This document shows positions 21,090 through 29,721 of a DNA stretch of 64,000 bases, in pieces (position 1 is the stretch's first letter; each line of letters begins with the position of its first letter). The notes under the pieces are model-generated. The model ran no database searches, was not told the DNA's origin, and saw only the letters and a program-made list of their open reading frames with translations. The stretch comes from Synergistaceae bacterium. GTDB taxonomy: Bacteria > Synergistota > Synergistia > Synergistales > Aminobacteriaceae. The position numbers and the translations under genes are program-made. The stretch lies in the NCBI GenBank assembly GCA_018436725.1, contig JAHDKT010000013.1, forward strand, positions 172,925-236,924. Direction: 5' to 3'.

Positions 21090-22238
21090 CTAAATATACC
21101 CGTTACTGCGGAGGATGCTCTCCGCCTTCTGCAGGTTTTTCGAAGCTACTTTGATTACAGGACCGGTGCACCCCATCGAGGACTCAGCATAAATGCCCTC
21201 TTTCCACAAAGCTTTGACCCCGTCTTCTATTGTGAGCACATCCACGCCGTGAACCTCGTCATCCGTGGGCTCGGCAGCCGGAGCGGATACCGTTTCCTGG
21301 CTTGCGGCTTTGGGAGTAAGGGTCTCAAGAATCTGAGAAAAACCGGCTTTCTTTGCCGCAGAAAGTTCGGCTGCAGCTTTCTCCGGCAATCTTCCGGAGA
21401 CGACCTTGGCTGTGTATTCGAGGGCCCCTGCAATAACGGGAGCTCCCGAGGCGCGGGAAATTATCGAGATAACCTTGTTCCAGCCTTCCCCGACCGAGGG
21501 GCCGTACCCCCAGCCAAGAGATTCATACGATCCGCCCGTGGTGAAGGAGGAGAACATTTTCATGAGCACGTTGCCCGTGAGGGTGTCGGTAACGCATACG
21601 TCCACAGCTCCGGCGAGGATGTCGTTTCCCCGGAGTACGGCGCCGCCGTCCTTCCGGACGCTTGCGCCGAAGGAAAGGGCGTATCCGTTTTCCTTCAACC
21701 TGGTCAGAGCTTTATGCACGATCTGCGCCCCGTCGACGTTGAGAATTCCAACCGAAGGATTTTCGATCCCCAGAGCCTTTGCAGTTGCGACGCCATAGAG
21801 AGCGTTACGGACCATAGCCTCAACCCTGCCCACTGCGGAAGTTCCCGTGGAGGAGGCGATGATCATCGGCTTACCCTTCCCGGGGGTTACCACTCTTCCG
21901 ATCGTCGTCACGCCGAGAGGAAACGGATAGTGCAGTGCGACGGCGCCGGAAATGCGGCCGTCGGCGAGCGCCTTTTCCATAGCTGCGGCGACATCCTCTT
22001 CGCAGGGTTCGGTCTCTATCCAGGAGAGTTTTCCGAAACCGGGTATACGCGGCCCGATCATCACGACTTCGATGCGGGAGGAATTCTCGGAAGCGAGTAG
22101 TGCGCCGCGCGCCAGTTCTTCTCCGCCAAGTTCGCTGCCCAGCGCCATGAGCCCCACGGAGACGCGGGGTCCGCCCGTACGGGCCTCCTTCACAATATCC
22201 GCCAGGGCCTCTCCGATGAGTTTTTTAATCTCGGACAT
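21090..22238 (-). CDS. grdD: Glycine reductase complex component C, subunit alpha (GrdD)
   Basis: With GrdC, forms protein C, which takes the carboxymethyl group from selenoprotein A and releases acetyl phosphate, conserving energy for ATP. The ~382 aa protein resembles phosphate acyltransferase/FabH-partner folds (PlsX-like); a cysteine motif SSMGCTGPV near the C-terminus is the likely acyl carrier site. The ATG at 22238 is chosen (GGTGG 5 nt upstream); in-frame GTGs at 22247 and 22250 are possible. It starts 15 nt after grdC and is the last gene of the operon. Confidence 0.93.
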   Translation of the reverse strand: MSEIKKLIGEALADIVKEARTGGPRVSVGLMALGSELGGEELARGALLASENSSRIEVVMIGPRIPGFGKLSWIETEPCEEDVAAAMEKALADGRISGAVALHYPFPLGVTTIGRVVTPGKGKPMIIASSTGTSAVGRVEAMVRNALYGVATAKALGIENPSVGILNVDGAQIVHKALTRLKENGYALSFGASVRKDGGAVLRGNDILAGAVDVCVTDTLTGNVLMKMFSSFTTGGSYESLGWGYGPSVGEGWNKVISIISRASGAPVIAGALEYTAKVVSGRLPEKAAAELSAAKKAGFSQILETLTPKAASQETVSAPAAEPTDDEVHGVDVLTIEDGVKALWKEGIYAESSMGCTGPVIKVASKNLQKAESILRSNGYI

Positions 22239-22253
22239 CTCGGCCACCACCGG

Positions 22254-23786
22254 CTATGCGAGCTTCCCGGACAGTTCGGAGAGAACCTCGAGGAGAAGCG
22301 CTTTTACATCGTCTTTCGAGACTGCTGCAACCGAGCTCTTCTTACCCGTCGGAGGTTCGAGCAGGAAAGAAGCGCCGTCGGCGAGGTTTGTCAAACGAGC
22401 GAGGAAGAGGCTTCCCTTGCCGATGATCATCGCTCTCTTCATCTTCCCTGCGACCATCGCGTCGCAGGCATGTCCGACAAACGGAACGCCTGAAGGAATA
22501 TGTCCTTGAGTATGCGCGATTCCCGGTACGCCGCGCTCCTTGACGAAGGTCATCATATCGGCCTTCTCAATGGCCTTTTTTGTCACCGCCAGCGCGGCGG
22601 TCATCTTGATGTTCGCAAGCGGAACGTCGCCTGCGCCTGCAGGGAGAGTGATCTCGTTGATATGCATCTCGGCCGCGAACTTGTCCACGTCGAGGAAGGA
22701 AAGTCCCGCCCTCTCAAGCGGATCGAGGATGAGCGCAGTGGTAACTGCCTGAGGAGAGGAACCTGCGGCGACCGTATGTTTCCCGAGAACGTCGAGACGC
22801 ATCACCGGGAGTTCTCCGTCATCCGGGACAAGGAGTATCGCAAAGTTGCCCATGCAGTCCTCAAGCGCGGGCATCTTCTTTTTCACGTGGTCGCGCCCGT
22901 TCATGAAGAGCTTCGGGACAGCCCCTCCTGCGAGGACGACACAGTTCTTCCGAGCGCCGCAGGCGACCTGGGACGCGGCGGCGATCATCGCGTTCACCGG
23001 TCCTGCACAGAAACTGCGGACATCGCATCCGCTGGCGTTCGCGCATCCCGCGATTTCCGCGATCGCCTTGGCGAAGTTGCCTCCGGCTCTCTGGTTCATA
23101 TCTCCTGCGCCCTCTTCGGAGCATTCGACGACAAAGTCGACTTCCTCGGGAGTCATTCCGGTCTTCTTGAGGAGATGGAGCAGGGAGAGCACCCCTCCCG
23201 CTTTGCAGGCAAGATTCTCAAGAAGCACATAGGCGAAGAGACAGTCGTCTATGTCATGGCCGTTCCGGACACATCCGACAACCTTGCCTCCGAAATAGAG
23301 GGCAAGTCCTTTTTTATGAGCAACCTCCCCCTCAATCTCTGTAAGCTCGTGTCCGGTCTCGAGGCGGGAGAGCACCTTTTCGTTCATCACCGGGCTTACG
23401 GCCAGCTTCTCCCGAACCGAAGCCGCAAATTCCTTTTCGAGCCAAATGATATCGAAGACGTCGCATATATCCATGAGACCGAGGAACTCGTCCTCAGGCA
23501 TAATTTCACCATAAGCGCCGTACCGGCTCGAGCCGGTCAGCCTGTTTGTGTACCAGGGCTGGGGAGTCTGTTCCAGCTTTTCAAGAGAGATACCGCCGAT
23601 GTATGCCTGGTTGGGCGCATAATCCCTGGCATCTTCATACGTCTGTAAAAAAGAGGGCAGTTCCTTGAGAAACTCCGTCTCTCCCTTCGTCTCTCGCTCA
23701 ACGTGCGGCGTGTTTCCGTAATGATATCCCGTTTCGGGAGCGTGATTCAGGCAGTAGGCATATCCTTTGATTCCTACGGTGGCCAT
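22254..23786 (-). CDS. grdC: Glycine reductase complex component C, subunit beta (GrdC)
   Basis: Beta subunit of protein C. The 510 aa protein has a thiolase/ketoacyl-synthase-like fold with cysteine-rich catalytic stretches (VDFVVECSEEGAGD, ANASGCDVRSFCAGPVNAMIAAASQVACGARKN). It starts with a family-typical MATVGIKGYAYCLNHAPETGYHYG, about 80 nt after grdB. AGGAGG is well placed before the ATG. GrdC handles the acyl intermediate that GrdD finally phosphorolyses. Confidence 0.95.
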   Translation of the reverse strand: MATVGIKGYAYCLNHAPETGYHYGNTPHVERETKGETEFLKELPSFLQTYEDARDYAPNQAYIGGISLEKLEQTPQPWYTNRLTGSSRYGAYGEIMPEDEFLGLMDICDVFDIIWLEKEFAASVREKLAVSPVMNEKVLSRLETGHELTEIEGEVAHKKGLALYFGGKVVGCVRNGHDIDDCLFAYVLLENLACKAGGVLSLLHLLKKTGMTPEEVDFVVECSEEGAGDMNQRAGGNFAKAIAEIAGCANASGCDVRSFCAGPVNAMIAAASQVACGARKNCVVLAGGAVPKLFMNGRDHVKKKMPALEDCMGNFAILLVPDDGELPVMRLDVLGKHTVAAGSSPQAVTTALILDPLERAGLSFLDVDKFAAEMHINEITLPAGAGDVPLANIKMTAALAVTKKAIEKADMMTFVKERGVPGIAHTQGHIPSGVPFVGHACDAMVAGKMKRAMIIGKGSLFLARLTNLADGASFLLEPPTGKKSSVAAVSKDDVKALLLEVLSELSGKLA

Positions 23787-23865
23787 GACGTTCCAACCTC
23801 CTTGTGCTTTTCTCGCACGGCCGGTTCCGGGGTTCCCCCCGGTTCCGGCCGTATACGCAACAGAA

Positions 23866-25173
23866 TCAGTCGGTAAATACCGTCTGTTCCGTTATCTCCG
23901 TTTGAAGTGCCTTCAAGGCTTTTTCAACAAGATGGCGACGGATTACTTTTTCTTCCGCCATTGTCCTCGATGGGTCGCCGAGAGGATAGGGTATAGCAAC
24001 TGCGGGGATGATTCTGTTTGCTCCTACCGTGAGGGAGATGGGGACTATGGTGCAGATGTGCACCACAGGAAGACCTGCGCGTTCGATTTCTTTGACCATC
24101 GTTGCACCGCAACGAGTGCAGGTGCCTCAGGTGGATGTGAGGATAACGGCGGTCACTCCGTCCGCGATCAGCCTTTTCGCGATTTCTTCGGCGAAGCGTT
24201 TGGCACTGGCCACGGCAGTACCGTTGCCGACCGTAGTATAGAACTTGTTATGCAGCTTCTTGAAGACGCCCTCTTTTTCCATATCGCGAAGAACGTCTAC
24301 CGGAAGCACTCTGTCCGCATCCTGATCGGCGTACGTTGCGTCATAACCGCCGTGGGCTGTGCAATACGAATCGCATGTAAGATCCATCACGCCCGAGATG
24401 TCGTATTCGCCGAATTTGCTCGCGCTGGAGGCCTCGATATGATCGGGGTTCCCTTTGGGGCAGATACCGCCGGAAGTGACAAGCGCGATGACCGCGTCTT
24501 TCATATTTTTGATCGCGGGATTGGGGGCCACGCGGTCGAAGACGGGCATCGGATATTCGGTGACAAACGGCTCTCCCTTGAGCTTTGCGGTGAACATATC
24601 AACCGCGCGCTCTGCAGCCAGCTTCTCGTAGAACTTGTTCTTTCTGATGCCGCGCTCGATGTATCCTTCCTCGGAAGGCGTACCGAGATTCTCACCCTTG
24701 AGCAGCTTCAGAACAAGCTTTGCCATCGCGGGAACAGCCTTCCGCATGCCGGCGGCGCTGTCGGGAGTCTCCACGATGTAAAAACTCTTCTTGTACATCT
24801 CGACGCCCGGGTTCTCCGGGTACATACCGGAGACGACCGGGATACCAAGCTTCTTCACTACGGCTTCGCCGAGAGCGCCGCACGCAGTGCCGTACCGTCC
24901 GGCGTTGAATGCAGGACCGGCGACAACCGCGTCGGGTTTGTACTTGCTCATCATCCCAAGAATTTCCTCGCTCGCCTTCTCCATATTCGAGGCGAAATAC
25001 GAGTCGCCGCAGATGACGGTAGCCACGATTTCGGCTTCGGCCCCAAGAGCTGCCTTTAAAGCCTGTCCGGGGCCGACTATACCTTCGCGAATCTCCGGCG
25101 TTATGTCGGCCTTCTCTTCACCGCCGATTCCGGCGTAAAACTGATTTATATAGTGTATGATCCGGTAAGTCAC
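23866..25173 (-). CDS. grdB: Glycine reductase component B gamma subunit, selenoprotein GrdB
   Basis: Substrate-specific selenoprotein that attacks the glycine Schiff base formed by GrdE. The frame is interrupted by one TGA at 24127-24129 and continues: ...VILTST-Sec-GTCTRCGATMVKEIE..., exactly the GrdB active-site context with Sec at about position 349. Total length with Sec is 435 aa, the normal size. The GTG start is preceded by GGAGGGGAGG. An apparent stop-terminated 348 aa protein would lack the CxxC-containing C-terminus. Sec insertion needs selABC genes elsewhere in the genome; none are in this window. Confidence 0.95.
24100..24129 (-). promoter_or_regulatory. Candidate bacterial SECIS element of grdB
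   Basis: After the UGA on the minus strand, 15 nt downstream of its first base, lies a perfect six-base-pair hairpin CGTTGC-GGT-GCAACG. A short stem with guanines in a small apical loop about 20 nt after UGA is the expected bacterial SECIS layout recognised by SelB. Confidence 0.65.
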
Positions 25174-25190
25174 GATGACGACCTCCCCTC

Positions 25191-25667
25191 CTACAGGGTG
25201 TATTTACTGAACTGCCCGCGAATGCCGCTGACGGCCTCGGACAGTTTCTCGGGATCAAGCACCATTTCCATCATGCTGATCTGCTCTTCCCAGGCGTTTG
25301 CATCGCACTCGTCCCGAATCTCCTGTTCAAAAACATGAAATACAGCGAGTCCAGACTGGACTCCGGCCAAGGGACCTGCATACGTCGGATCTCCGTTGCT
25401 CACCGTTTCGGCGTAGATTTCTGCGCCTTCGGCATCGGACGATCCGAGAATGACGACCACGTTTTCAGGGCCGTACTTTTCAACAGCGTCCTTGATGCGC
25501 TGCTGATTCTGCAGATCCATGGCTCCTGCGGCGGTTCAGACGAAGCATTCGGTTACCGAGAAGACGATGTCGGCGCCGCTGTTCTTCAGACACGTTTCCA
25601 TAGCGGGGCCTGGAACGCCGTCGCGTTCACCGAGGAGAAGCACTTTTTTGCCTGCCAATTTCCCCAT
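25191..25667 (-). CDS. grdA: Glycine reductase protein A, selenoprotein GrdA
   Basis: Small carrier that receives the carboxymethyl group as a Se-thioether. The full frame is 158 aa: [20 protein letters not shown]..., [19 protein letters not shown]..., ending FSKYTL. The in-frame TGA is at 25536-25538, codon 44, matching the canonical Sec44 of GrdA. The start ATG 25667 has AAGGAGGTG 7 nt upstream. A naive gene call would begin at the Met after Sec and give a false 109 aa protein. It lies between grdE and grdB. Confidence 0.96.
25509..25538 (-). promoter_or_regulatory. Candidate SECIS region of grdA
   Basis: Downstream of the UGA a GCAG ... CTGC hairpin with an internal GG-containing loop can form within 30 nt. 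The stem is weaker than that of grdB, so the exact SECIS fold is uncertain, though one must act here if Sec is inserted. Confidence 0.4.
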
Positions 25668-25723
25668 GCTCTTGCACCTCCTTGTCGAAAAACTTGTATC
25701 CGGGTATTCCCGGTTTGGTCACA

Positions 25724-27010
25724 TCAGATGGTGTACGCGCCCAGCTTCGTGAAACCAAGCTCGCTCGTGGAACCCAGTATTGCCTGAAGCTCGACGGTAA
25801 TCGTCCCGTCGGCGGCGAGAGAGCCCTGCCAGCCTCCGGCGATGACGTTGGCCTCTTCGGGGACGCCGATGACTTTCTCCATCGGAGGAAGCACAATCAC
25901 TTCGTTGGCGTTTCCGGCAGTCACGCACGCGTCGCCCTCGGGGCAGGAATCGGCGAGCGACTGGCTTGCGCCGTCCTGTCCGGCGTACTCGTCGGTGAGA
26001 AGCGTTGTCTTGATTCCGGCTCGCTCCGCCTTCCAGCAGTTCATAATGAGGTCGGCGTCGGGGTTGCCGAAACCTTCCTCGGAAATGAGCAGCCCGTCCA
26101 CGCCGAGCGTCTTCGCCAGCTTGATCGAATAAGAAGAGCTCCTCTTTTTGTCAGCGAGGGTGACGTTCTCGTTGGTGACGATGCAGCCGAGGAAGTTGAA
26201 ATCTTTGCCGTGGCGTTTGAACATGTTGTGGATAATCGGGTTGTTCTGATGCACGTATGTGTTGTTTTTGTCGCATGCGGAAACGCAGTTGCCGGAGACG
26301 ATGGCGCCGTCCATGACCTCGGTCGGGTTGAGGAACGTGGGAAGAATCTTCTTCACATCCACACCGTAGAGATACGTGTCGTGGAGCAGCCCCTGCGACT
26401 GGAGCATATACAGATACGCGACCTTCGGAAGCCCGGGATGCGCGTGCATGGCGTCTTTCAGCGAGGGCGTTTCGTAGGTTTCAACTTTGTCGACCGAAGC
26501 GCCAAGGCACTTCTCGGCAAGATACGCGGCGGTCTTCAGTCCGGCCATTCTGCAGGCCGTCTCGTAGTCGTGCTTTTCGATTCCCTCGACGTTCTCCAGG
26601 ATCACGACGACGTTGCAGGTCTGAGAATACGGAGTAAACTCCGCTCCGGGTCCCTTCATGTCGATGATGCCTTCCTGGAAACGGACGATCTTCCCCGTGG
26701 TCACTACGGCCGCTCCGGAGAGGACGAGCGTCTTGCCCTCGCCCACGGAATCGACATCGGAGACCATGCCCGGGAATATTCCGCCCGGGCCTTCGATCTT
26801 GAATCGAGGCTCCACGACGTCTTTTACCGGAAGAATGCGGACGCTCTCGCCGGGAAGCGCGAAATCAACGTCCACTTTCGCAAGGCGCTCGTCCCCGGAA
26901 AGAACGGAGAGAAGCTCCTTCTTGTTCACCGTCAATACTCCGCCCTTGGCGAAGGTTTTGTCGCCCCAAGCAAGTTTGTTTACTTTTACCTTGTGCAGCT
27001 CAAGTTTCAT
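25724..27010 (-). CDS. grdE: Glycine reductase component B alpha/beta proprotein (GrdE)
   Basis: Proprotein that self-cleaves to two subunits and forms a pyruvoyl (carbonyl) group that binds the amino group of glycine. At 428 aa, the cleavage motif VSGNCVSACDKNN places the nucleophile at Cys242, the same position as in characterised GrdE. It begins MKLELHKVKVNKLAWGDKT and is complete. It precedes grdA by 56 nt and follows trxA by 36 nt. Together with GrdB it makes the glycine-specific component B; sarcosine or betaine versions have different genes, and no second copy is present here. Confidence 0.95.
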   Translation of the reverse strand: MKLELHKVKVNKLAWGDKTFAKGGVLTVNKKELLSVLSGDERLAKVDVDFALPGESVRILPVKDVVEPRFKIEGPGGIFPGMVSDVDSVGEGKTLVLSGAAVVTTGKIVRFQEGIIDMKGPGAEFTPYSQTCNVVVILENVEGIEKHDYETACRMAGLKTAAYLAEKCLGASVDKVETYETPSLKDAMHAHPGLPKVAYLYMLQSQGLLHDTYLYGVDVKKILPTFLNPTEVMDGAIVSGNCVSACDKNNTYVHQNNPIIHNMFKRHGKDFNFLGCIVTNENVTLADKKRSSSYSIKLAKTLGVDGLLISEEGFGNPDADLIMNCWKAERAGIKTTLLTDEYAGQDGASQSLADSCPEGDACVTAGNANEVIVLPPMEKVIGVPEEANVIAGGWQGSLAADGTITVELQAILGSTSELGFTKLGAYTI

Positions 27011-27046
27011 GGCTGTCTGTCTCCCCCCTTTTACAGGCGTCGAAGG

Positions 27047-27367
27047 CTACTTCAAGAGAGCCTCGACGTTCTCCTTGATCTTCTCCAACGTGACATCTCC
27101 GCCGCTGATTCGGGTCACCTCCGCTCCATCCTTCCAGAACAGGAAGGTAGGAAGCCCCATAACCTTGTTCGCGATCGCCACCCGGCGATTTTCCGATACG
27201 TCCACCGAGCAAAATTTCACCTTGCCCTCATACTCGTCCGCCATGGTATGGACGTTGGGAAGCAGCGCCATGCAGGGTCCGCATTTCGGCCCCCAAAAGT
27301 CGACAAGTACAGGAAGCGCGCTCTCCTTGACTTCGACGTCGAAATTCTCCTTCGTCAATTCAACCAT
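27047..27367 (-). CDS. trxA: Thioredoxin of the glycine reductase operon
   Basis: 106 aa thioredoxin that recharges the reductase: the selenoprotein A product is reduced by thioredoxin. The active site is W25-GPKCGPC with C29 and C32, the fold is complete (cis-Pro in GLPTFLFW) and no export signal is seen. It has GGAGG upstream and sits between grdX and grdE, as in clostridial operons. No thioredoxin reductase gene is in this operon, so TrxB must be supplied from elsewhere. Confidence 0.95.
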   Translation of the reverse strand: MVELTKENFDVEVKESALPVLVDFWGPKCGPCMALLPNVHTMADEYEGKVKFCSVDVSENRRVAIANKVMGLPTFLFWKDGAEVTRISGGDVTLEKIKENVEALLK

Positions 27368-27390
27368 TTCTCTTCACCTCCTTTAGAGAA

Positions 27391-27804
27391 TCAATTCACC
27401 GAAACTTCCCGAATGAACATACGATACCGGGAAAGACTTTCCTTCATCAGATCGGCGTCGATGAAGGCGAAATCCTGGCGCACATCCTCAGGCATTCCCT
27501 CGACCGAGAGGATTCGTGACGATTGTGCGGAATAAATTGCAATGGCGTTTTCGATATACTCAACGGAGAGAGGATCGACGGAAGACGATGAATCCGATGC
27601 CCGTTCCATCAGGATAGAACGGTATGGATGTTGATGCGGACGAAGATTTCCGTAAAGAGGATGCGTAAGAAGAACCCATCCTTTGTGGATGAGATTTCTT
27701 GTTCGAATAAGGACATCAAGTGAATTCCCTTCGACAAAGTCGCGGGAAGAAATTTGTTCATTCAGAAGCGGGTTATTTGTGACAAGCATTCTGCGACAGA
27801 ACAT
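27391..27804 (-). CDS. grdX: GrdX family protein
   Basis: 137 aa protein encoded first in many glycine reductase operons; its biochemical role is not established. Family-like segments are MLVTNNPLL (near the start), SLDVLIRTRNLIHKGWVLLTHPLYGNLRPHQHPYRSI and the C-terminal DLMKESLSRYR. GAGGAGG lies 7 nt before ATG 27804, so the protein begins MFCRRMLVTN. It is the first gene after the glycine riboswitch leader. Confidence 0.9.
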   Translation of the reverse strand: MFCRRMLVTNNPLLNEQISSRDFVEGNSLDVLIRTRNLIHKGWVLLTHPLYGNLRPHQHPYRSILMERASDSSSSVDPLSVEYIENAIAIYSAQSSRILSVEGMPEDVRQDFAFIDADLMKESLSRYRMFIREVSVN

Positions 27805-27873
27805 CCGGCTGCCTCCTCAAAAGTAGAGCACAGATAAGACATTCTCTGTCGCATAGCCCCAAAGGAAAGAGAA

Positions 27874-27910
27874 AAAAACAAACAGGGGAGCTACTCTATT
27901 CAGAGACCCG
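27874..27910 (-). terminator. Candidate riboswitch-controlled terminator ahead of grdX
   Basis: The minus strand reads GGGTCTCT-GAAT-AGAG, a bulged TAGCT and CCC, then TGTTTGTTTTTTTC. The 5' strand of this hairpin (GGTCTCT) is the same segment that closes aptamer helix P1, so the two structures exclude each other. The stem is imperfect, hence moderate confidence. Confidence 0.5.
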
Positions 27911-28007
27911 TCCGACCGCAATCCTTTCGCCTGAGAGTTTCCACCCTATAGAGGGTATTGCCCCTTCGGCGCTCTCCGCAAACGCAGGAAAGTCTCTCTT
28001 GCGGTGT
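27902..28007 (-). ncRNA. Glycine riboswitch (single aptamer)
   Basis: The minus strand has the conserved glycine-aptamer blocks in order: GGAGAG, GCCGAAGGGGCAA, a hairpin ACCCT-CTAT-AGGGT, then AACTCTCAGGCGAAAGGA and CGGACGGG. Helix P1 can form between AGAGACT (27991-27997) and GGTCTCT (27902-27908). GGAGAG pairs with CTCTC as P3. Only one full aptamer is seen, where tandem pairs are common. It precedes the glycine-consuming grd genes, where an on-switch would be expected. Confidence 0.9.
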
Positions 28008-28026
28008 TCATCCGGAAACACTCTTC

Positions 28027-28054
28027 ATTTTACACAATGAAAAAAAGGCGTCAA
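28027..28054 (-). promoter_or_regulatory. Promoter of the grd operon
   Basis: Minus-strand TTGACG, 16-nt spacer, TAAAAT; near-consensus sigma70 type. The predicted transcript starts about 20 nt before the glycine aptamer. Confidence 0.85.
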
Positions 28055-28089
28055 GCCCTTTTTGTGAAAGACGGAGCAAAAAAAACGAA

Positions 28090-28119
28090 AATGCCGGAAT
28101 CTCTTCGGATTCCGGCATT
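28090..28119 (-). terminator. Terminator of the SNF transporter gene
   Basis: Stem AATGCCGGAAT / ATTCCGGCATT with an 8-nt loop, followed on the minus strand by TTCGTTTTTTTTG. It separates the transporter from the grd promoter. Confidence 0.93.
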
Positions 28120-28175
28120 CTCACCTCGACAAAGTACGAAGCGAAATACACTTCGTACTGCAGTTCAGAGGACCG

Positions 28176-29510
28176 TTACCACTTCAAACCGGTGTAGAAG
28201 ATGTACAGAATCGCTGCGGGAGCAATAACACGGCAAACCCATATCCACATGCTCATCAGACCAAAGGTGAGCGTGCCTTCGTTGGTTACCTCTTTCTCCG
28301 CATCGGAGGTCCAGAACCAGCCTACGAAGAGCGAGATGAAAACTCCTCCCAACGGAAGCAGGACGTTCGAGGAGATAAAGTCCATCGCGTCCAGGAAGTC
28401 CTTTCCGGCAACCTTCGGAGCCCCTGCCAGAGACATGGCGGAAGGAATCCCAAGGACGAAGATCAGCAGGCCCATGATGATCGCAGCCTGGGGTCTGCTC
28501 CACCCCTTGTCGATAAAGTATGCGGAAACAACTTCCAGCAGAGAAATCGCCGAAGTCAGCGCCGCTATGAAGAGAAGCAGGAAGAAGAGTCCGGACCAGA
28601 TCATTGCCCCGGGCATCTTCGCAAAAACGGAGGGCAGCGTAACAAACGTCAGTCCGGGACCTGCGCCGGCGTCCACACCAAAGGCGAAGACTGCGGGGAA
28701 TATCACAAGTCCGGCAAGAATAGCCACCATGGTATCAATAAAGCAGACCTGAATAGCAGCCCCGGGGAGCGCCGTCTTCCTATCGACGTAGCTTCCGTAG
28801 GTAATCATGCACCCCATGCCGAGGGAGAGCGAGAAGAACGCCTGACCAAGAGCGGCCGAGATGCTGGCTCCGGTGATCTTGGAAAAATCGGGCTTCAGGT
28901 AGAACTCAAGTCCTTTCCCGGCGCCTTCGAGAGTGACCGAACGGCCGATGAGGATCAAGAGGATCAGGAAGAGCGCGGGCATAAGAATTTTGCAGTATTT
29001 CTCAATGCCTTCGCCGATTCCCTTATAGACCACCCAAATCGTCACCAGCATAAAGCCCGCCTGGTAGAGGATCACCTGCATCGTATTCGTGACGAACCCG
29101 CCGAACACATCTCCTGCTTTCCCGGCCGCAGCATCAGCCATGAGCCCGGTGAAAGAGTGGATGAAGTATTTGATCGTCCAGCCGCCGATGACCGCGTAGA
29201 AAGAAAGAATGATAAATCCTGCGGCGACACCCATCCAACCGACAAGAGGCCAGAGGCCACCAGCCAGTTTACTGAACGAACCGACGGCATTCAGCTGCGC
29301 CTTTCTGCCGATTGCCATCTCCGCGAGCATCACGGAGAAACCGATAATAAACACGATAGCGAGGTAGATGAGGACGAAAGCCGCCCCACCGTTCTGTCCC
29401 GTTACATAAGGGAACCTCCAGATGTTGCCAAGTCCTACAGCCGATCCCGCCGCCGCCAGAATAAATCCTATCTTGCTACCCCATTGCTCTCTCTGCACAT
29501 CCTGTGTCAT
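28176..29510 (-). CDS. Neurotransmitter:sodium symporter family transporter
   Basis: LeuT/MhsT-type sodium-coupled amino-acid importer. The ~444 aa protein has 11-12 hydrophobic segments and the TM1 signature GFILAAAGSAVGLGNIWRFPYVTGQNGGAAF, which forms part of the substrate and Na+ sites. The second ATG (29510) is chosen: the G-rich ribosome site is 10 nt upstream, while the ATG at 29519 is only about 3 nt away from it. It reads towards the grd operon from its own promoter; glycine, alanine or an aromatic/branched amino acid could be the substrate. Confidence 0.94.
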   Translation of the reverse strand: MTQDVQREQWGSKIGFILAAAGSAVGLGNIWRFPYVTGQNGGAAFVLIYLAIVFIIGFSVMLAEMAIGRKAQLNAVGSFSKLAGGLWPLVGWMGVAAGFIILSFYAVIGGWTIKYFIHSFTGLMADAAAGKAGDVFGGFVTNTMQVILYQAGFMLVTIWVVYKGIGEGIEKYCKILMPALFLILLILIGRSVTLEGAGKGLEFYLKPDFSKITGASISAALGQAFFSLSLGMGCMITYGSYVDRKTALPGAAIQVCFIDTMVAILAGLVIFPAVFAFGVDAGAGPGLTFVTLPSVFAKMPGAMIWSGLFFLLLFIAALTSAISLLEVVSAYFIDKGWSRPQAAIIMGLLIFVLGIPSAMSLAGAPKVAGKDFLDAMDFISSNVLLPLGGVFISLFVGWFWTSDAEKEVTNEGTLTFGLMSMWIWVCRVIAPAAILYIFYTGLKW

Positions 29511-29632
29511 TATACCCATACCCCTCCTTCATCATCGATTTGAGCGTATACACATCCTGACACAACGACAATCTCTCCTTATACCCACCCCCCTATTCCA
29601 ATGATATTCACAATATATAATAATCGCATTGT

Positions 29633-29660
29633 ATTATACACCAGATCAGGATTCTTCCAA
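29633..29660 (-). promoter_or_regulatory. Promoter of the SNF transporter
   Basis: Minus-strand TTGGAA, 16-nt spacer, TATAAT (perfect -10). It implies a leader of about 115 nt before ATG 29510. The gap also carries the divergent hypC start region. Confidence 0.75.
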
Positions 29661-29721
29661 GTGGGGTGAGCTGTTTTTCCTTTTTCTGGAGTACAATAGA
29701 GCAAGAAAAGGAGTGATCACC

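Larger units (their letters stand above)
27805..28175 (-). other. grd leader and SNF-grd intergenic region
   Basis: This 371-nt stretch has no protein gene. In minus-strand order it contains the terminator of the SNF transporter (28090-28119), a sigma70-type promoter (28027-28054), the glycine aptamer (27902-27997), a candidate expression-platform hairpin with U-tract (27874-27910) and about 50 nt of leader to the grdX ribosome site. Confidence 0.85.

Noticed and set aside
24127..25173. A truncated 348 aa GrdB
   Set aside because: The sequence after the TGA continues the GrdB active site exactly; the codon is selenocysteine, not a stop.
25191..25520. A 109 aa protein starting MDLQNQQ
   Set aside because: It is the C-terminal part of selenoprotein GrdA; the true start is at 25667.
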